Assembly: GCA_018713145.1 (NCBI GenBank)
Contig: DVFP01000015.1
Span: 124,001-188,000, forward strand
Length of the DNA: 64,000 bases
From: Candidatus Scybalocola faecavium
GTDB lineage: Bacteria > Bacillota > Clostridia > Lachnospirales > Lachnospiraceae
Direction: 5' to 3'
The stretch's first letter is position 1. Every line of letters begins with the position of its first letter. A model generated the notes under the pieces. That model was not told the DNA's origin. It saw only the letters and a program-made list of their open reading frames with translations, and ran no database searches. This document shows positions 47,100 to 55,976 of this stretch, in pieces. The translations under genes and the position numbers were made by a program.

Positions 47100-48005
47100 T
47101 TATCTCCCCTCCTTTTCTTCCATAAGATCAATATAGTATTCTTCAAGACCGATCTTGGCGGTTTTTATCTCCCTTACCAAAATACTGTTCTGGTAAAGAT
47201 AAACAACGATTTCTTCAGGACTTTTTGCATCATAAACCCGAAGCTGGCCATTTTCATCCTTTTCTACCCGGAAATATTTCCGTTTAAGCAGATCCATCGT
47301 CCTGTCCAAAGGTTCCGCAGCAAGGGCCACATAGGTTCGGCATTGATCTTCCAGTTGCTGCGCTGTCATTTCTTTGATCATTTTTCCGCCACGGATGATC
47401 CCGTAATGGGTGGCAATCTTTTCAAGCTCCCCAAGAATATGGGAAGAGATCAGCACCGTGCATCCCTGGTTTTGAGTAAGGTCTGTGAGAATTTCCCGCA
47501 TGATCCGCATACCGTCAGCATCCAGACCGTTAATAGGCTCGTCAAGGACCAACAGATCCGGATGCCCCAGAAGAGCCATAGCAATACCGATTCTTTGCTT
47601 CATACCCAGGGAACAATTTTTGTATTTATTTGACGCAGATCCTTCCATATGGACCATTTTAAGGACCTCCTGAACCTGTTTTTCAGGATGCTTTATGCTC
47701 AAATTTGCCGCCTGGAGCATAAGATTATTCCACACACTGGAATTTGGAAAACATCCGGGAGCCTCAATAAGCACGCCAAGCCTTGCCCGCACATCCGCAT
47801 CCCGATAGTCCCTGCCAAAAAGCCGCATCGTTCCCCCATCTGGAACCATAAGCCCGCAGATCAGTTTTTCCGTAGTGGACTTTCCGCTTCCGTTTTCACC
47901 GATAAAACCGTAAACAGCCCCCACAGGAACGGTCATATTCAAACCTTTAAGAGCCTGTTTTGGGCCAAAACTTTTTGTGAGATTTTTTATTTCAATGGCA
48001 TTCAT
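47100..48005 (-). CDS. ABC transporter ATP-binding protein (BcrA-like)
   Basis: 301 residues. Walker A is GENGSGKST, the signature is SLGMKQRIGIA and Walker B is LVLDEPINGLD, all typical of the BcrA/lantibiotic-immunity ATPase group. Switch His is in LISSHILGEL. The C-terminal 90 residues form the accessory domain of this group. ATG 48005 follows AAAGGAG. Pairs with the permease at 46262. Confidence 0.9.
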   Translation of the reverse strand: MNAIEIKNLTKSFGPKQALKGLNMTVPVGAVYGFIGENGSGKSTTEKLICGLMVPDGGTMRLFGRDYRDADVRARLGVLIEAPGCFPNSSVWNNLMLQAANLSIKHPEKQVQEVLKMVHMEGSASNKYKNCSLGMKQRIGIAMALLGHPDLLVLDEPINGLDADGMRIMREILTDLTQNQGCTVLISSHILGELEKIATHYGIIRGGKMIKEMTAQQLEDQCRTYVALAAEPLDRTMDLLKRKYFRVEKDENGQLRVYDAKSPEEIVVYLYQNSILVREIKTAKIGLEEYYIDLMEEKEGR

Positions 48006-48073
48006 TATCAATTGTCTCCTTTATTGTAACTGCTCTGCCAGGTCTGCCCATTAACCGGGCAGACTGGGAGCTT

Positions 48074-48883
48074 TTAATATACATCGCTTCTTGAAAGAAT
48101 CACTGAACCTAGGACATTGTAGATCACCGCCCAGATCACGCTGACAGCCAGACACACAAATACGGTCAAAATAGTGCTGGACAAACATGCGTAGACAGAG
48201 GCGCCGTAAAGGAAAATATTTAAAACCGGAGAATTTCCTACAATGGCTGCCACGCCGATGATCAAGATACCTGTTCCTAAAAAGAACGAAGAAGCGATAG
48301 AAATACCAAAATATCTCCGAAAGATCACATTTAAGAATGTATACAGGCTCGCCCAGCCAAGGCTCATGATCATCTTGCTTACGATAGCGATAATCAAAGC
48401 CCCCACATTCGCGGAAAAAGACATGCCCACCAAAAGGCCGGACGCAACGGTTCCCAGCAGATATGTAAGACACATACAGGCCATGGCAAATGCGCAGGTA
48501 ATGGTTTTTGACATCATATAATCCTGTTTTTTCGCATGAGTGGTAAATAGCTGTTTGACATAGCCGCTTTTATAGTCATGGCCGATAAAAATCGACACCA
48601 TGATGCCTCCGAAAATAAAGACCATGTTCATGTTGGCATATTCGCCCATTTCCGAAACAATATATAACGGGCTATCCGCCGCAATCACCTGCCATGTGTT
48701 AGTGTACATGGACGTTTCCACATCCGTTGTGCCAAGGATCAAGGCAGGGATCAAAGCCGCAATGGCAAGGAAAATATAAAACATAGGGGTATAGAACAAA
48801 CGGTAGAAATCCACGCCCAGCATCCCCTTTAAACGCTGGTAAAAACTGGGAGACTGAAATTTTAATCTTTCTGTGTTTTCCAT
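48074..48883 (-). CDS. ABC-2-type transporter permease
   Basis: 269 residues with six hydrophobic segments, and the paralogous core GHDYKSGYVKQLFTTHAKKQDYMMSKT. ATG 48883 has GGAGG 8 nt upstream and follows the ATPase gene at once. The N-terminal RLKGMLGVDFYRLFYTPMFY matches the sister permease (TKSMLSVDFRRMFTTPLYY). Confidence 0.85.
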   Translation of the reverse strand: MENTERLKFQSPSFYQRLKGMLGVDFYRLFYTPMFYIFLAIAALIPALILGTTDVETSMYTNTWQVIAADSPLYIVSEMGEYANMNMVFIFGGIMVSIFIGHDYKSGYVKQLFTTHAKKQDYMMSKTITCAFAMACMCLTYLLGTVASGLLVGMSFSANVGALIIAIVSKMIMSLGWASLYTFLNVIFRRYFGISIASSFFLGTGILIIGVAAIVGNSPVLNIFLYGASVYACLSSTILTVFVCLAVSVIWAVIYNVLGSVILSRSDVY

Positions 48884-48884
48884 A

Positions 48885-49787
48885 TTATCTGGCCTCCTTT
48901 TTTGACATGAGTTCAATATAATACTCTTCCAGTCCGATCCTGTTTTTTTGGACTTCATTGACAACATGGCCGTTTTTCAGCAGGCACTCAACGATCCTTC
49001 CCGGATCCTCCACATCATACACCCGAAGATACTCATCTTCCCGCCTTACTTTGGGAAAATGACGCAGGAGCACTCTTTGCGCTCCCTGCATATCCTTTGT
49101 CTTAAGAGATACGAAGGTCCTGGCTCTGCTTTCCATTTCCTGAGCGGAAATCTCCTGGATCATTTTTCCCTGGCGGATAATGCCATAATGGGTGGCGATC
49201 TTTTCCAATTCTTCAAGAATATGGGAGGAAATCAATACAGTACAGCCGTAATTTTTTGTAATATCCATTAAAATTTCCCGCATGATCCTCATGCCGTCTG
49301 TATCCAGCCCGTTAATGGGCTCGTCTAAAATAAGCAGGGCCGGATCCCCAAGGAGGGCCATAGCGATACCGATCCTTTGCTTCATACCCAGAGAGCATTT
49401 TTTAAATCTAAGCTTTGCCGAATCCTCCATGCGGACGATGCGCAGCACTCTGCGTATCTCCTCCTCACGATTTTCTATTCCCAGATTAATGGCCTGCATC
49501 ATCAGGTTATTCCATACACTGGATCCTGGGAAACAGCCGGTATTTTCAATCAAGGCGCCTACCCTGACCCGCACGCCGGCATCCTGATAGCTTTTCTCAA
49601 ACAGACGGATCTTACCCTTATCCGGGACAAGGTGGCCGCAGATCAGCTTTTCCGTAGTGGATTTTCCGCTTCCGTTTTCACCGATAAAGCCGTAAATAGC
49701 CCCCACAGGAACGGTCATATTTAAATGATCCACTGCATACAATCCTCGAAAGCTCTTTGAAAGATTTCTGATTTCAATGGCGTTCAT
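48885..49787 (-). CDS. ABC transporter ATP-binding protein (BcrA-like)
   Basis: 300 residues with the same motifs as the sister ATPase (GENGSGKST, SLGMKQRIGIA, LILDEPINGLD, LISSHILEEL). The pairs 48074/48885 and 46262/47100 are a tandem duplication of one ATPase-permease unit. First gene of the operon, divergent from queA. No regulator or peptide gene is next to it, so the transported molecule is unknown. Confidence 0.9.
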   Translation of the reverse strand: MNAIEIRNLSKSFRGLYAVDHLNMTVPVGAIYGFIGENGSGKSTTEKLICGHLVPDKGKIRLFEKSYQDAGVRVRVGALIENTGCFPGSSVWNNLMMQAINLGIENREEEIRRVLRIVRMEDSAKLRFKKCSLGMKQRIGIAMALLGDPALLILDEPINGLDTDGMRIMREILMDITKNYGCTVLISSHILEELEKIATHYGIIRQGKMIQEISAQEMESRARTFVSLKTKDMQGAQRVLLRHFPKVRREDEYLRVYDVEDPGRIVECLLKNGHVVNEVQKNRIGLEEYYIELMSKKEAR

Positions 49788-49959
49788 TTTATCGTCTCCT
49801 TTTCATTTGCTGAGGAAATTTTATCCCTGATTTGTTTTATTTATGTCTCTGTTTTGTTTCTGAAATGTTAAAGTTACGAAATCCTCCGGTTATCTTGCGA
49901 AAAACACAGACTCATGCTAGAATTATTTACGGTAATTTTTACAGAGAGGAAGATCCATT

Positions 49960-50985
49960 TTGAAAACTTCGGATTTTTATTTTGACCTGCCTAAGGAGCT
50001 CATCGCCCAGGATCCCCTAGAGGACCGGTCCGGCTCCCGGCTTATGGTATTAGATCGGAAAACCGGTGAAGTTTCTCACCATATTTTTAAAGAAATCATT
50101 GATTTTTTAAATCCAGGGGACTGCCTTGTCATTAACAACACAAAGGTGATTCCCGCCAGACTCCACGGGGTTAAGGAAGATACAGGAGCCCATGTGGAAG
50201 TCCTGCTTTTAAAGCGTATGGAAGGGGATGTTTGGGAAACTCTTGTAAAACCAGGGAAAAAACTCCGTCCCGGAGCGAAAATTTCCTTTGGAGACGGCCT
50301 TTTAAAGGCAGAAGTGCTGGATATTGTAGATGAAGGAAACCGACGCATCCGTTTTACTTATGACGGGATTTTTGAAGAAATTTTAGATCAGCTTGGGGAA
50401 ATGCCCCTGCCCCCTTACATTACCCACAAGCTGGAAGATAAAAACCGGTATCAGACGGTTTATGCCAAGTACGATGGTTCCGCTGCGGCGCCGACGGCAG
50501 GCCTGCATTTTACAAAGGAGCTTTTGACAGCCATTGAACAAAAGGGGATAAAAATTGCCAACATTACCCTTCATGTAGGTCTCGGCACCTTCCGCCCGGT
50601 GAAAGTGGATGATGTGACCCAGCACCATATGCACTCGGAATTTTACATGGTAGATGAGGAAGCTGCCAAAATCATTAATGAGACAAAGGATCAGGGCGGC
50701 CGGGTGATCGCTGTAGGCACTACAAGCACCCGCACGTTGGAAACCGTGGCAGATGAAAATGGCCATGTACGCCCATGCAGCGGCTGGACCCAGATCTTTA
50801 TCTATCCCGGCTATACTTTTAAGTGTATTGACGCCCTGATCACCAACTTCCATCTGCCGGAATCCACCCTGCTGATGCTGGTTTCCGCCCTGGCCTCCAA
50901 AGAAAAGATCTTAAACGCCTACCACATCGCCGTACAGGAAAAATATCGGTTCTTCAGCTTTGGGGATGCTATGTTTATCGCTTAA
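49960..50985 (+). CDS. queA: S-adenosylmethionine:tRNA ribosyltransferase-isomerase
   Basis: 341 residues, the usual QueA length; it transfers and isomerises the ribosyl part of SAM to make epoxyqueuosine in tRNA. Begins [16 protein letters not shown], and [10 protein letters not shown] and [10 protein letters not shown] are family signatures. TTG start with AGAGAGGA upstream. Divergent from the ABC pairs. No other queuosine genes are nearby. Confidence 0.96.
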   Translation: MKTSDFYFDLPKELIAQDPLEDRSGSRLMVLDRKTGEVSHHIFKEIIDFLNPGDCLVINNTKVIPARLHGVKEDTGAHVEVLLLKRMEGDVWETLVKPGKKLRPGAKISFGDGLLKAEVLDIVDEGNRRIRFTYDGIFEEILDQLGEMPLPPYITHKLEDKNRYQTVYAKYDGSAAAPTAGLHFTKELLTAIEQKGIKIANITLHVGLGTFRPVKVDDVTQHHMHSEFYMVDEEAAKIINETKDQGGRVIAVGTTSTRTLETVADENGHVRPCSGWTQIFIYPGYTFKCIDALITNFHLPESTLLMLVSALASKEKILNAYHIAVQEKYRFFSFGDAMFIA

Positions 50986-51019
50986 GTTACTGCTTACTGG
51001 CAAGCCAGTAAACAGTAAA
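50986..51019. repeat. short palindromic repeat, copy C
   Basis: GTTACTGCTTACTGGC followed by AAGCCAGTAAACAGTAAA forms a strong hairpin starting at the base after the queA stop codon, so it may end the queA transcript. Same family as copies A and B. Confidence 0.7.
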
Positions 51020-51037
51020 ACTCCCTTAACGCTGCAT

Positions 51038-51087
51038 GAAATTTTAGTCCGAAATTTTATCGCTGAAATTTTATGCTGAAATTTTAT
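51038..51087 (+). repeat. four short direct repeats upstream of a consensus promoter
   Basis: GAAATTTTA occurs at 51038, 51051, 51065 and 51078, a spacing of 13-14 bp. The array ends 12 bp before the -35 box of the promoter at 51100. Confidence 0.75.
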
Positions 51088-51099
51088 CATCCGGGCATA

Positions 51100-51128
51100 T
51101 TGAAAATCCAACCTGCATATGCTATAAT
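51100..51128 (+). promoter_or_regulatory. consensus sigma-A promoter with no gene downstream
   Basis: TTGAAA at 51100-51105, exactly 17 nt, then TATAAT at 51123-51128. The only thing downstream before a strong terminator is about 20 nt of leader. Confidence 0.75.
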
Positions 51129-51134
51129 GCAAGT

Positions 51135-51190
51135 CCATTGCGGACGACAACGAAAAGCCCCAGTGTTCCAGCACTGGGGCTTTTCTATTC
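51135..51190 (+). ncRNA. candidate very short RNA (about 55 nt)
   Basis: Predicted from a consensus promoter (51100-51128) followed 24 nt later by a perfect 14-bp hairpin (51152-51165 with 51172-51185, GAAAAGCCCCAGTG/CACTGGGGCTTTTC) ending in TTTTC. No open frame of note fits inside. The hairpin may also serve as terminator for the convergent gene at 51227. Confidence 0.4.
51152..51185. terminator. perfect bidirectional hairpin terminator
   Basis: A 14-bp perfect stem with a 6-nt loop, T-rich on both sides, between queA and the convergent DUF3592-like gene. Confidence 0.8.
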
Positions 51191-51226
51191 CCATATAACA
51201 CGGCGGCACAGTCAGTCCGGCCGCCC

Positions 51227-51844
51227 TTACAATCCTAAAACAATAAATAAAAACATTAAAACCATGACCACGACAGCAATGACCTTAATGGCCGTGTCTA
51301 TGCCGCCGGAAGGCTGAAACTCTCTTGGGGAGCTGAATATATCCGGGTCAGAGGGCCGCTCTTTCCAGTGAAAATCCTCCAGATAATGGTGCCAACCGCT
51401 TTCATCGGTGTAAACCGTTACGTCTGTACCGCCCAGATATTTATAAATGGGCCTGGAATAGCCCTCGCTTAAAAACTGGGTGGCTACCCCTGTTTCTGTG
51501 GCATAAATCTCAACCTGAAGAAAATAGTAGGTACGGTATCGGTCCCGGCCGTTTTTCGTCCCTGAGACAACTGCCTTGCGGGTATAACCGGTGATCCGGC
51601 CCCGCTGCCGCCGGCCGCTTTCTACAGCCCGGCGGCGCTCCCGCCGGTAAAACATGGCCCGCTGGATTTCTTTGGCCACCGCAAGCAGGGGAATCAGTCC
51701 CCCTGCTACAAAAATCAGCAGCGTCGGCTCAAAACCGCTGGTCAAAAAGCTGCGGATCACAAGGCCGTACCACAGGATCATAAAAAGGACCGTATAGGTG
51801 CAGCCCCGCATTTCCTCCTGAGCCGGCCGTATTCGCTTTTTCAT
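51227..51844 (-). CDS. membrane protein, DUF3592-like
   Basis: 205 residues. Two hydrophobic segments near the N-terminus (about 15-58), a basic stretch (YRRERRRAVESGRRQRGRI), a soluble beta-rich domain (about 80-165) with YYFLQVEIYATETG, and a final helix (about 185-205). The arrangement resembles DUF3592 proteins of unknown function. It starts 3 bp after the pheT stop codon, so it is probably translated from the pheST transcript. Confidence 0.6.
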   Translation of the reverse strand: MKKRIRPAQEEMRGCTYTVLFMILWYGLVIRSFLTSGFEPTLLIFVAGGLIPLLAVAKEIQRAMFYRRERRRAVESGRRQRGRITGYTRKAVVSGTKNGRDRYRTYYFLQVEIYATETGVATQFLSEGYSRPIYKYLGGTDVTVYTDESGWHHYLEDFHWKERPSDPDIFSSPREFQPSGGIDTAIKVIAVVVMVLMFLFIVLGL

Positions 51845-51847
51845 GGC

Positions 51848-54274
51848 TTATTTTCTCAGCTCAATGCCCATATCTTCCAGCTTGGCAAGAATCTTGTCCA
51901 TAACCGCATTAACATCCTTGTCCTCCAAGGTCCGGTCTTTGGCCCGGAAGGTAATGGAATAAGCTACAGACTTATAGCCAGGCTTGATCTGGGCCCCTTC
52001 GTAAACGTCAAACAGATGGAAGCTTTCCAGAATATTGCCGCCGCAGCTGCGGATCACTTCCTCGATCTGACCTACAAAGATTTCTTTCTTCATAACCATA
52101 CTAATATCACGGGTCACAGAAGGATATTTTGCGATGCCTTCGTATTTCCGGTCAAATGTAGCCTTTTCAACCACTTTTGGCATGTCCAAAACAGCCACAT
52201 AAGCTCTTGTGCCCAGGTCATAATTATCGCATACATCCGGATGAACTTCTCCAAGATACCCGATGACTTCATTGTCATAAATAATGTTGGCCTGGCGTCC
52301 GGGATGTAAAAATGGCTTTCCGGCAGCCGGATCATAAGTTTTCAGACCTTTCATCCCTACACGCTCTAAAAATTCCTCCACAGCGCCCTTTAAAGTGAAG
52401 AAATCACCTTCACCATACATGGCATAAACCATCTGGCGGCGTTCATCCGGATAGTCTGTAAGAGGCAGAGCCTTAGGCAGGTAGATCGTAGCCAGTTCAT
52501 AAAGCTTTGCCTCCTTATTCCGGCGGTTATAGTTAATAGCCAGAGAGGTCAGGATGCCGTTTAAAGGCATGGTGCGCATAATACTGAAATCCAGTCCTAA
52601 CGGGTTGGAAATGGTAATAGCCTGACGCTCCGGAGCGTCCTCAGGCATCATAAGCTTATCAAATACTTTCGGACTTTCAAAGGAGAATGTCATAGCTTCG
52701 GAAAATCCGCAAAATTCCGCGGTTTCTCTGGCTACATCCTCAACTCTTAATTTAAATGGCAGCTTTCCGCTGGTAGCCTCATCGCTGGGCAGCGTCACAG
52801 GAATATTGTCATAACCGTAAAATCTGGCAACTTCTTCAGCCAGGTCCGCAAGGCCGATCAGATCCTGACGGAAGGTAGGCACAGTGACTTCCTTTGTCTC
52901 CGGATCATAAGACAGTTCCAAAGGCTTAAAATACTCAAGCATCTGTTCCAGACTTAAGTCGGTTCCCAGAAGCTTATTTACTTTTTCATAATCAAATTTG
53001 ATTTTTCTCGGTTCCTTTACTGTTGGATAAACATCCACAGTTCCGCCTACCACTTCTCCGGCGCCAAGCTCTACAATGAGCTGACAAGCCCTGTCGATAG
53101 CTTCTTTGGCATTGTTAGGATCCAGCCCCTTTTCAAACTTGCCCTGAGCATCGGTATGCATACCCATGCGGCGTCCGGAAAGACGGATGTTTGTGCCGTC
53201 AAAGCAGGCGGCCTCAAATACCATGGTCTTTACATGGTCTGTGATCATGGAGTTTTGTCCGCCCATGATTCCCGCAATACCGATAGGCTCCTTTGCGTCG
53301 CAGATCATCAGTGTGTTATGATCCAGATTTCTTGTCTGTCCGTCAAGGGTGACAAATTCCTCCCCGTCCTGGGCTCTGCGGACAATGATCTCATGGCCTT
53401 CAATCGTATCCAGGTCATAAGCATGCATTGGCTGACCATATTCTTCCATAATGTAGTTGGTAATATCGACGATGTTATTAATGGGACGGATTCCCTGTGA
53501 AGCCAAACGTCTCTGCATCCACTTAGGGGATGGACCGATCTTAATATTTTTTACCACTCTTGCCAGATACCGGGGGCAAAGATCTGTATCCTCTACATGG
53601 ACTTTAATATAATCATTTACATTTTCGTCATTTTCCTTAACTTCAACTACCGGAGGATGAAAAGGCTTTTTGAAGGTTGCAGCAGCTTCTCTGGCAATAC
53701 CTAAAATGCCAAAGCAGTCTACACGGTTGGAGGTGATCTCATATTCAATAACCACATCGTCCAGATTTAATGCTTTTACGGCATCATCGCCAGGCTTTAC
53801 ATCTCCATCCTTAAAAATATAAATGCCGTTTTCCGGAGCTTCCGGATACATTTCCCGGCTGGCCCCCAGCTCTTCAATGGAGCACATCATGCCGTAGCTT
53901 TCCACGCCTCTCAGCTTTCCTTTTTTAATCTTAATGCCTTCCTCCGGCATGGGACCGCCGTCATGACCTCCTGCTACCTTTCCGCCAACTAATACTACAG
54001 GAACCAGATCTCCTTCATGGACATTAGGCGCACCGGTAACGATCTGAAGCGGTTCTTCCTGTCCTACATTGACCTGGCAGATGATCAGTTTGTCTGCATT
54101 TGGGTGCGGTTCGATCTTTTCAATTCTTCCCACAACAATATTTTCCAGATTTTTATTTAATTCAACATAGCCCTCAACTTTGGAACCGGACAATGTCATT
54201 GCATCCGTATATTCCTGTGCCGTTACATCAAGGTCAGGCACATAAGCTTTGATCCATGATAAAGGTGTGTTCAT
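51848..54274 (-). CDS. pheT: phenylalanyl-tRNA synthetase beta subunit
   Basis: 808 residues with the full bacterial layout: N-terminal EMAP-like tRNA-binding domain (about 40-150), B3/B4 editing domain (about 210-390), B5 (about 400-475), catalytic-like core and C-terminal anticodon-binding domain (about 715-808, KYPSVTRDISMV). It starts 16 bp after pheS. Confidence 0.97.
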   Translation of the reverse strand: MNTPLSWIKAYVPDLDVTAQEYTDAMTLSGSKVEGYVELNKNLENIVVGRIEKIEPHPNADKLIICQVNVGQEEPLQIVTGAPNVHEGDLVPVVLVGGKVAGGHDGGPMPEEGIKIKKGKLRGVESYGMMCSIEELGASREMYPEAPENGIYIFKDGDVKPGDDAVKALNLDDVVIEYEITSNRVDCFGILGIAREAAATFKKPFHPPVVEVKENDENVNDYIKVHVEDTDLCPRYLARVVKNIKIGPSPKWMQRRLASQGIRPINNIVDITNYIMEEYGQPMHAYDLDTIEGHEIIVRRAQDGEEFVTLDGQTRNLDHNTLMICDAKEPIGIAGIMGGQNSMITDHVKTMVFEAACFDGTNIRLSGRRMGMHTDAQGKFEKGLDPNNAKEAIDRACQLIVELGAGEVVGGTVDVYPTVKEPRKIKFDYEKVNKLLGTDLSLEQMLEYFKPLELSYDPETKEVTVPTFRQDLIGLADLAEEVARFYGYDNIPVTLPSDEATSGKLPFKLRVEDVARETAEFCGFSEAMTFSFESPKVFDKLMMPEDAPERQAITISNPLGLDFSIMRTMPLNGILTSLAINYNRRNKEAKLYELATIYLPKALPLTDYPDERRQMVYAMYGEGDFFTLKGAVEEFLERVGMKGLKTYDPAAGKPFLHPGRQANIIYDNEVIGYLGEVHPDVCDNYDLGTRAYVAVLDMPKVVEKATFDRKYEGIAKYPSVTRDISMVMKKEIFVGQIEEVIRSCGGNILESFHLFDVYEGAQIKPGYKSVAYSITFRAKDRTLEDKDVNAVMDKILAKLEDMGIELRK

Positions 54275-54290
54275 ATTCTTTCTTCCTTTC

Positions 54291-55310
54291 TTAGAACTGT
54301 TTTAAAAAACGAATATCGTTTTCATACATAAGGCGCATATCGTCAATCTCATATTTAAGGAGAGCGATACGCTCCAGGCCCACACCAAAGGCGAAGCCGG
54401 AATATTCTTCCGGATCAATGCCGCTCATTTCCAGAACATGGGGGTGGACCATACCGCAGCCTAAGATTTCGATCCATCCGGAACCTTTACACATACGGCA
54501 GCCTTTTCCGCCGCATTTAAAGCAGGTAACATCCATTTCGGCACTGGGCTCTGTAAATGGGAAATGATGGGGACGAAACTTTACTTTTGTCTGGGTTCCG
54601 AACATTTCCCGGGCAAATTCTGCCAATGTACCCTTAAGATCCGCAAAAGTAATGTTTTTTCCAACAACAAGGCCTTCCACCTGATGGAAACAAGGAGAAT
54701 GAGTAGCATCCACCTCATCTGCCCGGTAAACCCGGCCGGGGGAAATCACCTTGATGGGCAGTTTGCCGTTTTCCATAGTGTGGACCTGAGCACCGGAGGT
54801 CTGGCTTCTTAAAAGCATATTGGCATTAATGTAAAAGGTATCCTGTTCATCTCTTGCCGGATGATCTTTTGGAATATTTAACGCTTCAAAGTTGTAATAA
54901 TCCTTTTCCACTTCCGGGCCTTCCACAACTTCATAGCCCAGACCTACGAAAATACGCTCCATTTCTTCCAGGGCAATACTGTTGGGATGGCGATGGCCTA
55001 CATTATTCTTTTTCGCCGGCAGAGTCACATCAATGACCTCAGACTTTAACTGAAGTTCCCTTGCTTTCCGCGCCAGAGAGGTTTTCATGGCATCCAGGGC
55101 ATTTTCAATCTCTGTACGGGTCTGGTTGACCATCTGGCCAAATGCGGGGCGCTCCTGGGGACTTAAATCCTTCATAGATTTCATAATGGCTGTTAATTCG
55201 CCTTTTTTCCCTAAAAATGCCACGCGAATATCATTCAGCTTATCCAGCTCTTTTGCTTCATGGATTTTCGCAATCGCTTCCTCGCGAATCTGCTTTAACT
55301 TTTCCTGCAT
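54291..55310 (-). CDS. pheS: phenylalanyl-tRNA synthetase alpha subunit
   Basis: 339 residues, class II catalytic subunit. N-terminal coiled coil (about 1-80), then the core with [30 protein letters not shown] (motif 2) and [15 protein letters not shown] (motif 3). ATG 55310 has AAAGGAAG upstream; the longer frame to 55358 lacks a site. Behind a Phe T-box. Confidence 0.97.
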   Translation of the reverse strand: MQEKLKQIREEAIAKIHEAKELDKLNDIRVAFLGKKGELTAIMKSMKDLSPQERPAFGQMVNQTRTEIENALDAMKTSLARKARELQLKSEVIDVTLPAKKNNVGHRHPNSIALEEMERIFVGLGYEVVEGPEVEKDYYNFEALNIPKDHPARDEQDTFYINANMLLRSQTSGAQVHTMENGKLPIKVISPGRVYRADEVDATHSPCFHQVEGLVVGKNITFADLKGTLAEFAREMFGTQTKVKFRPHHFPFTEPSAEMDVTCFKCGGKGCRMCKGSGWIEILGCGMVHPHVLEMSGIDPEEYSGFAFGVGLERIALLKYEIDDMRLMYENDIRFLKQF

Positions 55311-55393
55311 GATCTTTCTTCCTTTCATCTCGATTATTGGGAATATAGGGTGTATCACTGCCCCTTGCCATCTGTCCGGCTACTTAGCAGGCG

Positions 55394-55597
55394 TATCGCT
55401 GCAGCTCGCAGCTGCGCTGCTTGCTGACCGTTGCCCGGCAAATGTCCAGGCAGCTGTGCAAGCAAGCTTGCCCTCTGCCCGGCTGCTTGCCGGGCTATCG
55501 CTGCCGCTCGCAGCTGCGCTGCTCGCTGACCGTTGCCCGGCAAATATCCGGGCAGCTGTGCAAGCAAGCTTGCCCTCTGCCCGGCTGCTTGCCGGGC
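55394..55597. repeat. two tandem 102-bp repeats between Phe T-box terminator and pheS
   Basis: Copies start at 55394 and 55496; a third begins at 55598 but stops after TATCGC. The copies differ at only a few positions. Each is GC-rich and contains nested palindromes (GCAAGCAAGCTTGC, GCCCGGCTGCTTGCCGGGC). Confidence 0.9.
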
Positions 55598-55609
55598 TAT
55601 CGCACAAAA

Positions 55610-55935
55610 AAAGCCCTTATTATGATAAACATAATAAGGGACGAAAAGGCTTTCCGCGGTACCACCCTGATTCCTGAAAGACACTGCTGTGGGCAATAGT
55701 TTTTCGGCTTGTCCTGCCGCGCCTGCAGCATGTCTTAAAAAGGCTCTTTAAAATGTGTGTAACGTACACAAAACGTCATCTCCTACACACTGTGACCCCA
55801 ATGGCCTCCAGCTTCAAAAATGCAGCTCCCGTGGGAAATTGGGTATATATCTGAACTTAAAGGAGCTTTCAGCCGATGACTCCCTCTCTCTGTAAGAAAA
55901 TATATACTTAATACACGATCTTCGCTTTTATCTAT
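55610..55935 (-). promoter_or_regulatory. T-box riboswitch (Phe) controlling pheST
   Basis: On the minus strand: T-box TGGTACCGCGG (55664-55654), and a terminator with a perfect 11-bp stem, CCCTTATTATG/CATAATAAGGG, followed by CTTTTTTT (55640-55606). Stem I spans about 55800-55900. The likely specifier lies at about 55838-55842 in CAATTTCCC; by alignment with the Tyr and Trp leaders it reads TTT, or TTC one base on. Both encode phenylalanine. Confidence 0.9.
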
Positions 55936-55941
55936 TACTCT

Positions 55942-55969
55942 ATTCTAACAGATTTTTTCTCACTGTCAA
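55942..55969 (-). promoter_or_regulatory. sigma-A promoter of pheST
   Basis: TTGACA (55969-55964), a 16-nt spacer and TAGAAT (55947-55942). Confidence 0.75.
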
Positions 55970-55976
55970 GGCGATT

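Noticed and set aside
55394-55597. CRISPR array
   Set aside because: The units are contiguous 102-bp tandem repeats without unique spacers.
55355-55696. Open frames through the 102-bp repeats as an Ala/Cys-rich protein
   Set aside because: They exist only because the repeat period is a multiple of three; they lack ribosome binding sites and lie in the pheST leader.
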